Of a stretch of 64,000 bases of DNA, positions 48,498 through 58,180 are shown piece by piece (the stretch's first letter is position 1; each line of letters begins with the position of its first letter). Source of the DNA: Aureococcus anophagefferens (lineage: Eukaryota > Sar > Pelagophyceae > Pelagomonadales > Pelagomonadaceae). The stretch is from contig NW_008705564.1 of assembly GCF_000186865.1 (NCBI RefSeq), positions 2,196,196 to 2,260,195 on the forward strand, given 5' to 3'. The translations under genes and the position numbers were made by a program. A model generated the notes under the pieces. That model ran no database searches, had not been told where the DNA came from, and saw only the letters and a program-made list of their open reading frames with translations.

Positions 48498-50804
48498 ATG
48501 GGCTTCTGTTTGCGAGTTGCCGCGCTCAGCGCGGGCGTCGCGGCCTTCACGACCGCTCCGCCGACGCCACGGGCCCCCGCGACGGCCCTGCGCTCCTCGT
48601 GGCTCGAAGAGCAGCAGTCCGTCGCCTCGGTCGACGGCAAGAACGTGCATTTCACCGCGGCGGAGGTCGCGGCGCGCGCGGCGCTCGACGCGATCCGCGC
48701 CGACGGCCGCCTCGCGAACAACAAGGCGGCCCAACAGGCTGCGTGGGAGGCCGCGTGGATCGCGGCCACGGTCGAGCTCGAGCTCCTCAACAACAAGAAG
48801 CACTTCGCTGCCCGGGCGGCCGAGAACGTCAAGCGCTCCGTGCCGCCGCTCGGCGGCCGCGTGGGCGCCTTCACGCAGGATACGCCCAAGGCCGTGGGCG
48901 GCTCGTCCGCGCCGGCCTGGCTCGCGGGCGACGTCGCCGGCTCCGGCGAGCGGTCGGCCGCCGAGCGGGCGCTCGCGAACATGGAGCAGGAGCGCCTCGT
49001 CGCGGCCGCCCCCGCCACGGCCGCCGCCTCCGGCAACATGGACCACTTCGCCTCCACGGCGGGCGCGTTCAAGGGCAAGGACCGCGACTTCAAGGCCGCG
49101 GGCGCCTCGTCCGGCCCCGACTGGCTCTCCGGCTCGGCGGCGGCGTCTTCCGCCGCCCCCGCCACGGCCGCCCCCGTCGCGGCCGGCCCTGTCGCGCCCG
49201 CCCCTGTCGCGGCCGCCCCTGTCGCGGCCGCCACGGCCGCCCCCGCCCCGGCAGCCGCCGGTGGCAACATGGACCACTTCGCGTCCACCGCGGGCGCGTT
49301 CAAGGGCAAGGATCGCGACTTCAAGGCCACGGGCGCCGCGTCCGGCCCCGACTGGCTCTCCGGCTCGGCGGCCGCCGTAGCCGCGGGGGCGGCCGTGGTC
49401 TCCCCCGCCCCGACAGCCGCCGGTGGCAACATGGACCACTTCGCGTCCACCGCGGGCGCGTTCAAGGGCAAGGACCGCGACTTCAAATGGGACGCCGCGT
49501 GGGCCATGGGCGCCTCGTCGGGCCCTGACTGGCTCTCCGGCTCCGAGGTCGCCACGGCGCCCCCCGCCAAGGCCGCGGTCGGTGGCTCGATGAGCCACTT
49601 CGCGTCCACCGCGGGCGTGTTCGAGGGCAAGGACCGCGACTTCAAATGGGACGCCGCGTGGGCCATGGGCGCCTCGTCCGGCCCCGACTGGCTCTCCGGC
49701 TCCGAAGTCGCCACGGCGCCCCCCGCGAAGGCCGCGGTCGGTGGCTCGGCGAGCCACTTGGGGTCGTCATGGGCCATGGGCGCCTCGTCCGACTTCTCTG
49801 ACTCCGTCGCGGCCATGGCCGCCCCCGCGGCCACGGCCGCCCCCGCCAAGGCCGCCCCCGCGGCCACGGCCGCCCCCGCCAAAGCCGCGGCCGGTGACTC
49901 GATGAGCCACTTCGCGTCCACCGCTGGCGCGTTCGAGGGCAAGGACCGCGACTTCAAGGCCACGGGCGCCTCGTCCGGCCCCGACTGGCTCTCCGGCTCC
50001 GCCGCCGCCACGGCGTCCCCCGCGGCTACGGCGGCCCCCGCGGCCACGGCGCCCCCCGCGGCCACGGTCTCCGCCGAGGCCGCGGTCTGTGGCTCGACGA
50101 GCGACCTCGCGTCCACCGCGGTTGATCGCGCCCGCGACTTCACCGCGGCAATGGGCGCCGCGTGGGCCATGGGCGCCTACTCCGACGCCTCGCCCGGCGC
50201 GAGCGCCCAGGAGCCGTCGTCGAGCTGGGCGGCGCGGCTCCGCACGGGCCGCGCGGCGCGCGCGGACCGCCGGCGCCGCTTCTCTCACTCCGCCGTCCCC
50301 GCCGAGGCCGTGACAGACGGGTCGATGAGCCACTTCGCGTCGACCGCGGTCGACCGCGCCCGCGACTACACCGCGATGGGCGCCGCGTGGGCCATGGGCG
50401 CCGCGTCCGGCCCCGACTGGCTCTCCGGCTCCGAAGTCGCCGCGGCCCGCCCCGCGGCCGCGGCGGGCCCCGCCAAGGCTGCGGCCGTCGGCTCGACGGG
50501 CCGCCTGGGGTCGTCGTGGGCCATGGGCGCCTCGTCCGGCTTCGCTCACTCCGTCGCCGCCCCCGCCAAGGCCGCCGCCGGTTTCACTGGGACCATGGGC
50601 GCCGCGTGGGCCATGGGCGCCGCGTCCGGCCCCGACTGGCTCTCCGGCTCCGCCGCCGCCGCCGCCGCCCCCGCGGCCGCGACCGCCTCCGCCAAGGAGC
50701 GGAGGGCATCGCTCCAAGCGGACCGCCAGCGCGTCGTGGACAGCAAGTGGGCGGCGACGAAGTCGGCCGAGCGCGGCGCGCACGTCGCCGGCGTCGGCTT
50801 GTAG
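48498..50804 (+). CDS. Plastid-targeted, largely disordered repeat protein (GPDWLSGS repeats), possible Rubisco-linker analogue
   Basis: 768 aa. The N-terminus is a signal peptide followed by an A-F motif (GVAAFTTAPPTPR), the complex-plastid targeting signal. Residues about 35-115 are helical. The remainder is Ala/Pro-rich with recurring motifs: seven exact GPDWLSGS, seven (S/D)(H/D)xASTA and seven WAMGA, in blocks roughly 55-145 residues apart, with the charged GKDRDFK between some of them. Evenly spaced sticker motifs in a disordered stromal protein recall the pyrenoid linkers EPYC1 and PYCO1, although no sequence similarity is claimed. The repeats are encoded by nearly identical DNA, implying recent expansion. 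The frame is continuous, start at the first ATG. Confidence 0.8.
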   Translation: MGFCLRVAALSAGVAAFTTAPPTPRAPATALRSSWLEEQQSVASVDGKNVHFTAAEVAARAALDAIRADGRLANNKAAQQAAWEAAWIAATVELELLNNKKHFAARAAENVKRSVPPLGGRVGAFTQDTPKAVGGSSAPAWLAGDVAGSGERSAAERALANMEQERLVAAAPATAAASGNMDHFASTAGAFKGKDRDFKAAGASSGPDWLSGSAAASSAAPATAAPVAAGPVAPAPVAAAPVAAATAAPAPAAAGGNMDHFASTAGAFKGKDRDFKATGAASGPDWLSGSAAAVAAGAAVVSPAPTAAGGNMDHFASTAGAFKGKDRDFKWDAAWAMGASSGPDWLSGSEVATAPPAKAAVGGSMSHFASTAGVFEGKDRDFKWDAAWAMGASSGPDWLSGSEVATAPPAKAAVGGSASHLGSSWAMGASSDFSDSVAAMAAPAATAAPAKAAPAATAAPAKAAAGDSMSHFASTAGAFEGKDRDFKATGASSGPDWLSGSAAATASPAATAAPAATAPPAATVSAEAAVCGSTSDLASTAVDRARDFTAAMGAAWAMGAYSDASPGASAQEPSSSWAARLRTGRAARADRRRRFSHSAVPAEAVTDGSMSHFASTAVDRARDYTAMGAAWAMGAASGPDWLSGSEVAAARPAAAAGPAKAAAVGSTGRLGSSWAMGASSGFAHSVAAPAKAAAGFTGTMGAAWAMGAASGPDWLSGSAAAAAAPAAATASAKERRASLQADRQRVVDSKWAATKSAERGAHVAGVGL

Positions 50805-51101
50805 ATGTGCCCGACGCGCGAGTGGTTCGCGCGTCCGGTCTGGGCGGGCCTCGTCGACGACGCGCGGGCGGCGTAAAGAGTCGAAGGTCCTTGCGTCCGA
50901 CAAGGAAAACGTGGGGTACTCCTCCTGGACCTCCTCGGGCGCGCATGGGTTCAACAGGTTAACATGACGCCATGATGCCGACGAGATGCCGACCGGCATG
51001 TGCAATTGAAAAGACCTCCAGAGTCGGCCTCCGAGTCTCGCGCGTCGCTGCGGCCGTGCGCCCGCCGAGCCTCTCGACGCGTTCCAGCGCTGCTCTGAAT
51101 C

Positions 51102-52001
51102 ATGCGCCGCCGCCTCCTCGTAGCGCTCTCCGCTGTCCTGGCCCGCGCGTCCGCGCAAGACGCGCGCCGCGAACAAGATGCGCCAAGCGTCGCCTCGGAC
51201 AAGAAGCACCACGCATCGACCTACGACGAGACGGCGGCGCGCCGCGCGTTGGCGCTGGCCCAGGCGAGCTACTGCGTCGCGCCGGGCGACACCGCCTGGG
51301 CGTGCCCGACGTGCGTCGACCGCGTCGACGTCCACGCGATCTTCGACGGCGGCGGCGGGCGCGCCGTCGTCGGCTACGACGACCAGGAGAAAACGCTCTT
51401 CGTCGCGTTCCGCGGCTCCGAGAACGTGCCGAACTGGATCAACAACCTGAAGTTCGTCAAGATCCACCCGTGGGAGAGCCTGCCGGACGTCGGCGTCGAC
51501 AGCGGATTCTTCGACTGGTATCTACGCCCTGCGGCCGGGGCTCCTGGGGAACCTCACGAGCGCCGCGGCGCGGTTCAAGAGTTCTCGCGTGCGCCTCATG
51601 GGCCACTCCGCGGGATCGGCGCCCGCGGTCTTCCTCGCGTTCGAACTCGCGCGCGGCCTCTTCGGCACAACGTGTCGCTGGCCGTCGCCGACGTGACGAC
51701 CTTTGGCTCGCCGCGCCTCGGCGATGGCCACTTCGTCGAGAGCTACGCGGACGCGGGACTGTCGGAGACGCGCGTGACGCACTACCGCGACTGCGTGCCC
51801 CATCTGCCGCTCGACGACATGTTCTGGCTCGGCTACGCGCACCTGCCCACGGAGGTCTACTACGACGAGGACAGCACCGTGGCCACGGTCTGCGACGGCT
51901 CGGGCGAGGATGCGTCCTGCTCGGACAACTGCACGTTGTGCACGTCCGTCGCGGACCACCTCTACTACCTCAACGTGTCCCTCGGCTACTTCGCCTGTTA
52001 A
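51102..52001 (+). CDS. Secreted class-3 lipase, active-site segment in a shifted frame
   Basis: A signal peptide (MRRRLLVALSAVLARASA) is followed by lipase_3 features: GYDDQEKTLFVAFRGSENVPNW, then after about 51519 the frame shifts, and RLMGHSAGSAPAVFLAFELARG, with the GHSxG nucleophile, lies in the +1 frame up to about 51665. There the original frame resumes with VTTFGSPRLGD, YRDCVPHLP and HLPTEVYY (candidate Asp and His). One extra base near 51519 and one missing near 51666 compensate each other. If the sequence is right, the annotated frame lacks the catalytic Ser. Confidence 0.75.
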   Translation: MRRRLLVALSAVLARASAQDARREQDAPSVASDKKHHASTYDETAARRALALAQASYCVAPGDTAWACPTCVDRVDVHAIFDGGGGRAVVGYDDQEKTLFVAFRGSENVPNWINNLKFVKIHPWESLPDVGVDSGFFDWYLRPAAGAPGEPHERRGAVQEFSRAPHGPLRGIGARGLPRVRTRARPLRHNVSLAVADVTTFGSPRLGDGHFVESYADAGLSETRVTHYRDCVPHLPLDDMFWLGYAHLPTEVYYDEDSTVATVCDGSGEDASCSDNCTLCTSVADHLYYLNVSLGYFAC

Positions 52002-52044
52002 AATGTCTGTGTGTTAGTACAAGTTAAAATGTCTGTGTGTTACA
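51997..52044. repeat. Short tandem duplication at lipase 3' end
   Basis: GTTAAAATGTCTGTGTGTTA occurs twice in succession; the first copy includes the lipase stop codon. It lies in the 54-bp gap to the convergent ferredoxin gene. Confidence 0.9.
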
Positions 52045-52054
52045 AGGAGCACGC

Positions 52055-52550
52055 CTAATACGGGTCCTCGGGGAGCGTGAAGACCGCGCCCTCGAGGTGG
52101 GGGCCGACCTTGAGCTGGCAGCAGAGGCGGCTCGTGTCCTCGAGGCCCCACGCGAGGTCCAGCATGTCGACCTCCTCCTCGTCGGGCTCGTCGAGGGAGT
52201 CGAAGAGGCCCTGCTCCAAAATGACGTGGCACGTCGAGCACGCGAGCTCGCCGCCGCACCTGCGGGGCGCGGGTCGCCTCGGCGTCCGCCGCGGCGGGTC
52301 CGCCGCGCGCGCGCGCGGAAGGACGCGGGAGGACGCGCGCGGCCTCGATCTCGATGTCGGCCGCGAGCGCGGCCTCCAGCACGGTCTCGCCCTCCGTGCC
52401 GGTCACGGCGAAGGACTCGCCTTCGAAGTCGACGAAGGTCAGGTTGACCGTCGAGAAGCGCCGCGGCGCGTGCGGCGCGGCGCGCGCGGCGGCGCCGGCC
52501 GTTCGCGCGGACGCGAGGGCGCGCCGGGCCAGGCACCGCGCGGCAAGCAT
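52055..52550 (-). CDS. Mitochondrial-type [2Fe-2S] ferredoxin (adrenodoxin/FDX family)
   Basis: Exons are 52550-52339 and 52259-52055 (138 aa). The N-terminal Arg/Ala-rich segment ending RRFSTVN looks like a mitochondrial presequence. The four cluster ligands are Cys72, Cys78, Cys81 and Cys118, the C-x5-C-x2-C-x36-C spacing of vertebrate-type ferredoxins (CGGELACSTC and LCCQL). Reading through the 79-nt intron would break the first ligand loop; the GC-AG intron 52338-52260 restores EAACGGELAC. It would feed electrons to Fe-S assembly or P450s in mitochondria. Confidence 0.9.
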
Positions 52551-52804
52551 GGGCACGTCGAAGGCGCCGGTGGTCGTGTTCCCACGCCCACCCTGGAGTG
52601 GCAGAAATCTCGAGCTCGAGCGAGGAGTCGAGCACCTCGGCCTCTGCCGTCGCCGGCGCCCGTTGCCGCCCACTCCTCGACGCCCGCGCGTCGTCCCTCC
52701 GGTCGGCCGCGGTCCTAGAACCAGTCGTCGCAGCCGTGCTCGTTTTCTCCGGCGCGTCGCGCACACCCGTCGACGCCCCGCACCCCCGCAAGCCGAGAGG
52801 AGCG

Positions 52805-53818
52805 ATGGCGGCCTACGGCACCTACGACGGCTGGGAGTACCCGCCGCCGAACATGTACAGCGCGAACCACATGGACCGCGAGGGCTACCTGCGCGTCCAG
52901 GGCGTGCTCCTCAAGAAGGGCGGGTCGCGGCGCGGGTCGTCGTCCGACGCGGCCGGCGGAGTGAAGTCGCCGCCGCGCGGGTCCGGCGTCGGCTCGTTCC
53001 TCTTCGGCCGGCGCAACTGGAGCGAGCGCCACTTCTCCCTGGACATCGACGCGGGCACCTGGACCTACTGCTCCGACGCGGCCATGACCAAGGTCGCGGG
53101 CGTCGTGACGTTGATCCCCGGGCGGACCAAGGTCAACGTGCCCGACGAGGTCCGGCTCCGGGGCCGCCACGCGCCGGCGAACACGGACGAGGCGCTGAAT
53201 TATTTCGAAGTCCACCCGACGCTCGACGGCGACGGCGCGGAGCGCGAGCTGCCCTTCGCGGTCCGCGCGCCGTCGGCCCGCGAGTTCGAGGAGTGGATCC
53301 GAGCGTTGCAGTACGCGTTAGCCAAGGCGCGCGTCCGCGCGGCGGCGCCGAGCACGAGCGCCGTCGACGAGGCCGCGGCGGCGATGAACGCGGCCTTCGC
53401 GTCCCTCGATACGTCGTCGCCGCGGCCGACGTCGTCGACGCCCGCTTCGTCGCCGCGGTCGCGGGCCTCCACCGAGGAGCGGGACGCGGGCGGCTTCGGC
53501 CAGACGGACTACCTCGAGATGGAGTACTACTACCAGGACCTGGAGGGCGAGCAGCGCGGGCCCGTGGGCTTCGACGGCCTGCGCGCGGCGATGACAAACG
53601 GGACCATCGACGACGTGTCCTACGTCTACACGAACCGGAGCGACGAGTGGATCGAGCTGAGCGCTCTGCCGACGCTCCTCCGCCTCCTCCAGCCCCTCTC
53701 CGAGCCCCTCTCGCCGCCGCCGCCGCCCAAGGCCGAGCCGCGGCCCCGCGAGCCCAAGGCGCGGACGACGGCGCCCGCGGCCGCGGCCAAGCCCGCGCCC
53801 GCGGCGTTCCGGCTCTAA
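52805..53818 (+). CDS. PH-domain and GYF-domain protein
   Basis: 337 aa. A PH domain spans about residues 25-175: GYLRVQGVLLKKGG, WSERHFSLDIDAGTWTYC, and a closing EFEEWIRALQYALAKA with the invariant Trp. A second module at about 240-300 (YYYQDLEGEQRGPVGFDGLRAAM...YVYTNRSDEWIEL) is a GYF_2-type domain with the usual G-P-V/F and W-x-x-L features. The tail is Pro/Ala-rich. PH domains bind phosphoinositides and GYF domains bind Pro-rich peptides, so it is probably an adaptor at membranes. Divergent from the ferredoxin gene (254 bp). Confidence 0.88.
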   Translation: MAAYGTYDGWEYPPPNMYSANHMDREGYLRVQGVLLKKGGSRRGSSSDAAGGVKSPPRGSGVGSFLFGRRNWSERHFSLDIDAGTWTYCSDAAMTKVAGVVTLIPGRTKVNVPDEVRLRGRHAPANTDEALNYFEVHPTLDGDGAERELPFAVRAPSAREFEEWIRALQYALAKARVRAAAPSTSAVDEAAAAMNAAFASLDTSSPRPTSSTPASSPRSRASTEERDAGGFGQTDYLEMEYYYQDLEGEQRGPVGFDGLRAAMTNGTIDDVSYVYTNRSDEWIELSALPTLLRLLQPLSEPLSPPPPPKAEPRPREPKARTTAPAAAAKPAPAAFRL

Positions 53819-53936
53819 TTCCTCGGCGACATTGCACTTCACGATGAGTTCAGCGGCGACTTCATCATCAGCGACTTCGCGGCGGCCCTGCGGTGGCAGC
53901 GCGGCGCAGTCACACACCTTCACTCGAGAGCTTCGC

Positions 53937-55782
53937 ATGCGCTCTTGCACCATCGTGGCGCTGCTATTCAGCCGCACCGCAGCGTTTCAAACCGTCCGCC
54001 AGCGCGCCAGGATGAGCGCTCTCGCGGCGACGGCCAAGCCGACGACGATCGTCTGGCTCCGCGACGAGCTGCGCGTCCACGACAACGCGCTGCTGGCGGA
54101 GGCGGCGGCGCGCGGCGGCCCCGTGCTGCCCGTCTACGTGCTCGACGACCGCGTCTTCGACGCGGCCGCGACGAGCGAGAGCGGCGGCAGCCGCAAGTGC
54201 GGCGCGAAGCGCGCGCGGTTCACGCTCGAGGCGCTCGACGACCTCCGCGCGACGCTCGGCGCGCGGGGCAGCGGCCTCGTCGTCGAGCGGGGCCGCCCGG
54301 CGGACGTGCTCGCGGGCCTCTGCGCCGCCGTCGGCGGCGACGCGACCGTGCTCTGCTCCGACGCGGCCTGCTCCGAGGAGCGGAAGGACGAGGCGGCCGT
54401 CGCAAAGGTCGCGCCCCTGGCCAAGGTCTGGGAGGGCACGCTCTACCACCCGGAGGACCTGCGCGGCGTCGCCTTCCACGACCTCTTCACGGCCTGGCGC
54501 ACGAAGGTCGAGAAGGCGGGCACGCGCGTCCGCGGCGACGTCTTCCCGAAAGCCGCGACGCTGCCGGCGCCGCCGGCCGGCGTCGACGCGAAGCTCGCGG
54601 CGCCGCTCCCCACGCTCGACGCCCTCGGCTACGACGCGGCCGACGCGGCCTGCGACGGCCGCGGCGACTTCTTCGCGCCCGCGGGCGGCGAGACCGCGGC
54701 GCTCGCGCGCCTGCGCAAGTACGTCTTCGAGGAAGATCGCCTCAAGGACTACTTCAACACGCGCGACGGCATGATCGGCCAGGGCTACTCGACGAAGCTC
54801 GCGCCCTGGCTCAGCCGCGGCTGCGTGTCGCCCCGCGCCGTCGCGCGGGCCTGCGCGGACTACGAGCGCACGCGCGGCATCAAGAACAAGTCCACGTACT
54901 GGGTCGTGTGGAAATCGACCGCTGGTTTGAAATTCTCTAGCTCGGTCAATTCGAAGTCGATTCGGCTGATTTTTGGACGAATCGATTGCTCTCATCGAGT
55001 TCTCGAAGCACGGCCGAAGAGTCCGGCAAAATTCGTTCAATGACGCGCACATTGAAGTCGGGTTGAAGATTTGATTTCGACGCAGGTACTGGGTCGTCTT
55101 CGAGCTCACGTGGCGCGACTACTTCGTCTTCTACGCACAAAAATACGGCTCCAAGCTCTTCCGGCCCTACGGCGTCAAGGACATCCGCGAGCGCACGTGG
55201 CGCGCGGACCCGGAGGCGCTCCGGCGCTGGAAGGCGGGCGAGACGGGCGCGCCCCTCGTCGACGCGAACATGCGCGAGCTCGCGGCCACGGGCTTCATGT
55301 CGAACCGGGGCCGCCAGAACGTGGCGTCCTACCTCGTCCTCGACCTCGGCCTCGACTGGCGCCTGGGGGCCGAGCACTTCGAGGAGCACCTCGTGGACTA
55401 CACGCCGGAGGCGAACTGGGGCAACTGGCACGCCGCCGCGGGCCTCTCGGGCGGCCGCGTGAACCGCTTCAACATCCTCAAGCAGTCCAAGGACTACGAC
55501 CCCAAAGGCGACTACGTCAAGCTCTGGATCCCCGAGCTCGCCAAGGTGCCCGCGCCCCAGTGCTTCACGCCGTCGTCGCTGTCCAAGGCGGACCGCGAGG
55601 CCGCGGGCGCGGGCGACTACCCGGCGCCGCTGCCGACGCAGGGCTTCAAGTTCCCCGACGGCGCGCGCCCGGGCAAGAAGTCCCACCAGCAGGACCGCAA
55701 GGGCAAGGGCGGCGAGCGGGCCCAGATCCAGCGCAAGCGCAAGCAGAAGAGCCGCGTCCAGGCCTCGGCCTGGGCCGAGTAG
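53937..55782 (+). CDS. CRYD: Cryptochrome DASH / photolyase family protein
   Basis: Exons are 53937-54895 and 55086-55782 (551 aa), split by a family-B introner. The N-terminus (MRSCTIVALLFSRTAAFQT) could be a signal peptide with an A-F plastid motif; an upstream in-frame ATG at 53844 would lengthen it. The antenna domain starts TTIVWLRDELRVHDN. The FAD domain contains YSTKLAPWLSRGCVSPR, STYWVVFELTWRDYF (formed only by splicing), NRGRQNVASYL and NWGNWHAAAG, then the DASH-type C-terminal extension with SKDYDPKGDYVKLWIPEL. CRY-DASH proteins bind FAD and often repair single-stranded CPD lesions or act in blue-light signalling. Confidence 0.93.
54904..55085 (+). mobile_element. Introner family B (B4), intron of CRY-DASH gene
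   Basis: TSD GTACTGGG (54896-54903 and 55086-55093). The intron is 54896-55085 (190 nt), GT-AG. The ends have drifted (TCGTGTGGAAATCGACC...TTTCGACGCAG). Splicing restores KSTYWVVFELTW, a conserved photolyase segment, so the intron is secure. Confidence 0.94.
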
Positions 55783-55823
55783 GGGCTTCGCGAGGCTCTT
55801 TAAATGACCGTCGACACTCCTCG

Positions 55824-57586
55824 TTACCCGGCGCAGAAGGTCCCGACGTAGGGGAAGCGGCCGTGGATCGGCGCGGCGAGGACGTCGTCCTTGAAGGACC
55901 GCGCGCAGAGCGACCGCGCGTAGGCGTCGGCGGCGCAGTCCCGCCGCGGCGCGCACTGCGCGTCGAGGAAGGCGACGCGCGGCGGGCCCGTGGCGTCGTC
56001 GGCGACGTAGCGGTCGTGCCTACCAAGCACGACGGTGACGATTTCTCATTGCTTTCCCACCCCAAATCTCTCGAAACTCGTCGCGGCCACGGGACGCCGG
56101 GTCGTGCCCCGTCGAGCCCAGTTGAAATCGACGTAGGGAACTGTGAAAAATAAAGGTCCGTGAAACGGAGCCATTTTCGCAGGAGAACCAAACCTATGCG
56201 TCGGAAGCACGAAACGACCGTCGAAGCGGCAGTTTTCGACGAAAATCGGGATTTCTGCCATGCGTCGGAAGCACGAAACGACCGTCCGAACACGATTCGT
56301 TCGCAACGGTCCGGCTGGAAACAGCTGCCCAAGGTTTGGGAGCCCGGGCCGAGGCCCGGGACGACGCCGAGCTCGCGCTCGTAGAGGCGGACCAAGGCGT
56401 CGAGCGCGCGCTTCGCCGCCGCCGCGTCGGCCGCCGCGACGCCGTCGAAGAGGTCGCGCGCGGGCGACGCCTCGTCGCCGCGCGGCGCGGGCCCCGGCAC
56501 CGTGCCGTCCGCGGCGACCGCCGCCTCCTCCCGGGCCCAGTCCCCGAGGAACGCGTCGTACGCGCGGCACGACAGCGCCAGGAAATCCAGGGCGCACTCG
56601 GCGACGGCGTCCGGAAGCCCCCCGTCGACCAGCGCCGCGAGCTGCGACGCCCAATGGTAGAATCGGAAGAGGTGGCGCTCCGCGCGGTCCTGCGCCGCCA
56701 GGGGCCGCACGATCGTGAACTGCAGCTCCGGCGCGCAGCCCGCCGAGGACGCAACGCCGCGCGGGCCGACGGCGACGCTCTCCCGGGCGTGCGGCACGTC
56801 GCAGGGGAAGCCGTCGTCGACGTCGCCGCGCCCGCAGAACGCGACGACGTCGAGGCAGTGGCGGACGCCCTCGGCCGCCACCAGCGACCGCGGGACGTCG
56901 CGGACCCAGAGCAGGTCCGGCCGGTGGCGCACGACGGCCGCGTACCGTCGCCCGGCCGCGCGCTCCGCGGCCGCGAGGTGTTGGTAGCAGAGCTGCGCCT
57001 TCTGCAAGGGCCCCGTGCCGTCGGCGACGAGGAACTGGGCCAGGCGCCCCTCGAACTCGCCGAGCGCCGCGGCCCAGCGCGCGGGCGACGCGGCCACGGC
57101 CTGCTCCGAGCCCACGGCCAAAAAAACGTCGCCGCCGAGCGGCGCGACGACCTTTTCGGCGATGGACCGCGCGGTCTCGGGGAGCGCGCGCGCCAGGCCC
57201 GCGATGAAGTGCGCGACGGCTTCGCCCGCCGCGAGCCGCGGCGGCGACAGCGTCGCGCAGGCGTCGACGCCCGCGAGCGTCGCGCACTTGACCGTCGCCT
57301 CGCCCGTTCGCAGGCGGTCGGCGTACTCGTCCTCCGCGCAGGCCGCCAGCACGTGGTCCGCGATGCGCGCCGCGACGCACGGAGCGCCGTCGCAGCCGGC
57401 GCCCGCGAGGCTCGGGTGCGCGGCCGCGAAGTCGAGCGCCGCGGCCTCTATGTCCGCGCGGGGCGGCGGCGGCGCGCGCGTCCGGAAGGCGTGGTCCGCG
57501 CCGTCGACGTTGACGACGAGGCCGCAGGTCGCCTCGTCCGCCGCCGCGGCCGCGGCGCAGAGCGCGAGCAGCGTTTCGCGGAGCAT
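55824..57586 (-). CDS. Secreted glycosyltransferase-like protein (DUF7796-like), at least two introns
   Basis: An N-terminal signal peptide (MLRETLLALCAAAAAA) is followed by a Cys-containing region and QLCYQHLAAAERAAGRRYAAVVRHRPDLLW, which matches the conserved Y-x2-hydrophobic-R-x-R-P-D-hydrophobic-x-W core of plant and protist DUF7796 proteins. The first exon runs to about 56350. The last exon is 56019-55824 (ending FPYVGTFCAG). Between them lie a repeat-bearing segment and a family-E introner, so the exact intron structure around 56020-56350 is unresolved. Probably Golgi or ER; activity unknown. Confidence 0.75.
56020..56099 (-). mobile_element. Introner family E (E3), intron or part of one
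   Basis: On the host strand: CGGCGTCCCGTGGCCGCGACGAG...GTGCTTGGTAG (80 bp), TSD GCACGACC (56100-56107 and 56012-56019 on plus). A GC-AG intron of 88 nt fits. It sits only about 30 bp from the repeat-bearing segment at 56120-56340, so the two may be removed together. Confidence 0.85.
56120..56340 (-). other. Probable intron with 27-bp direct repeats, boundaries uncertain
   Basis: AT-richer segment interrupting the DUF7796-like gene. The 27-bp unit ATGCGTCGGAAGCACGAAAC and its continuation ACGACCGTC occur at 56196-56222 and 56260-56286. The host-strand right part ends TTTTTCACAG (about 56144), a good 3' splice site. No clear TSD or TIR was found, so I do not assign it to an introner family. 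Confidence 0.5.
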
Positions 57587-57724
57587 GTTTATGCTCGGCG
57601 GCGCCTCATTGCGCTGTCATCTCCTCGCGGAGCTGCTATCACACTGTGGAGCCCGCATGCTGCCCCGGTGCGACCAAGGCACCATCGCTGCACGGTGCCT
57701 TGATACTAACGCGCGAACGAAACG

Positions 57725-58180
57725 ATGGAGGTCGAGGAGGGGGAGAATTCGATCACTGCGGCGGTGACGCCGCAGCCGTCGGTGGAGGAGCCGGCGCTCG
57801 AGGGCGTCTTCACGTTCGTCGACGGGTCGCGCTACGAGGGCGAGTACGTCGTCGTCGACGGCCAGCGCAAGCGCAGCGGCAAGGGCACGATGATCCAGGG
57901 CCCGGAGACGTCCGAGGGCGACTGGGCCGACGACAAGCTCCACGGCGCCGGCGAGATCGCCTTCGCGACGGGCGCCAAGTACGTGGGCGCGTTCGCCGGC
58001 GGCAAATTCGACGGCGAGGGCGAGTACGCGTGGCCGGACGGCGCGAAATACGTCGGCGGCTGGCGCGACAACAAGATGCACGGCATGGGCTGCTACACGG
58101 ACACGGACAAGGTCAACTGGAAGGGCCAGTTCCACAACGGCAAGTTCTACAACGGCAAGGCCTACGCGACGCTCCGCTGA
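57725..58180 (+). CDS. MORN-repeat protein
   Basis: 151 aa with four to five MORN repeats of 23 residues (YEGEYVVVDGQRKRSGKG, EGDWADDKLHGAGEI, YVGAFAGGKFDGEGEY, YVGGWRDNKMHGMGCY, WKGQFHNGKFYNGK). MORN arrays bind membranes or act as dimeric scaffolds; in protists they are common at cytoskeletal junctions. It is divergent from the DUF7796-like gene (138 bp). Confidence 0.92.
   Translation: MEVEEGENSITAAVTPQPSVEEPALEGVFTFVDGSRYEGEYVVVDGQRKRSGKGTMIQGPETSEGDWADDKLHGAGEIAFATGAKYVGAFAGGKFDGEGEYAWPDGAKYVGGWRDNKMHGMGCYTDTDKVNWKGQFHNGKFYNGKAYATLR

Noticed and set aside
52260..52338. Ferredoxin intron as another introner
   Set aside because: Flanking octamers (GCGCGTCC and GTGCGGCG) agree at only five of eight positions and the interior matches no family; treated as an ordinary short GC-rich intron.
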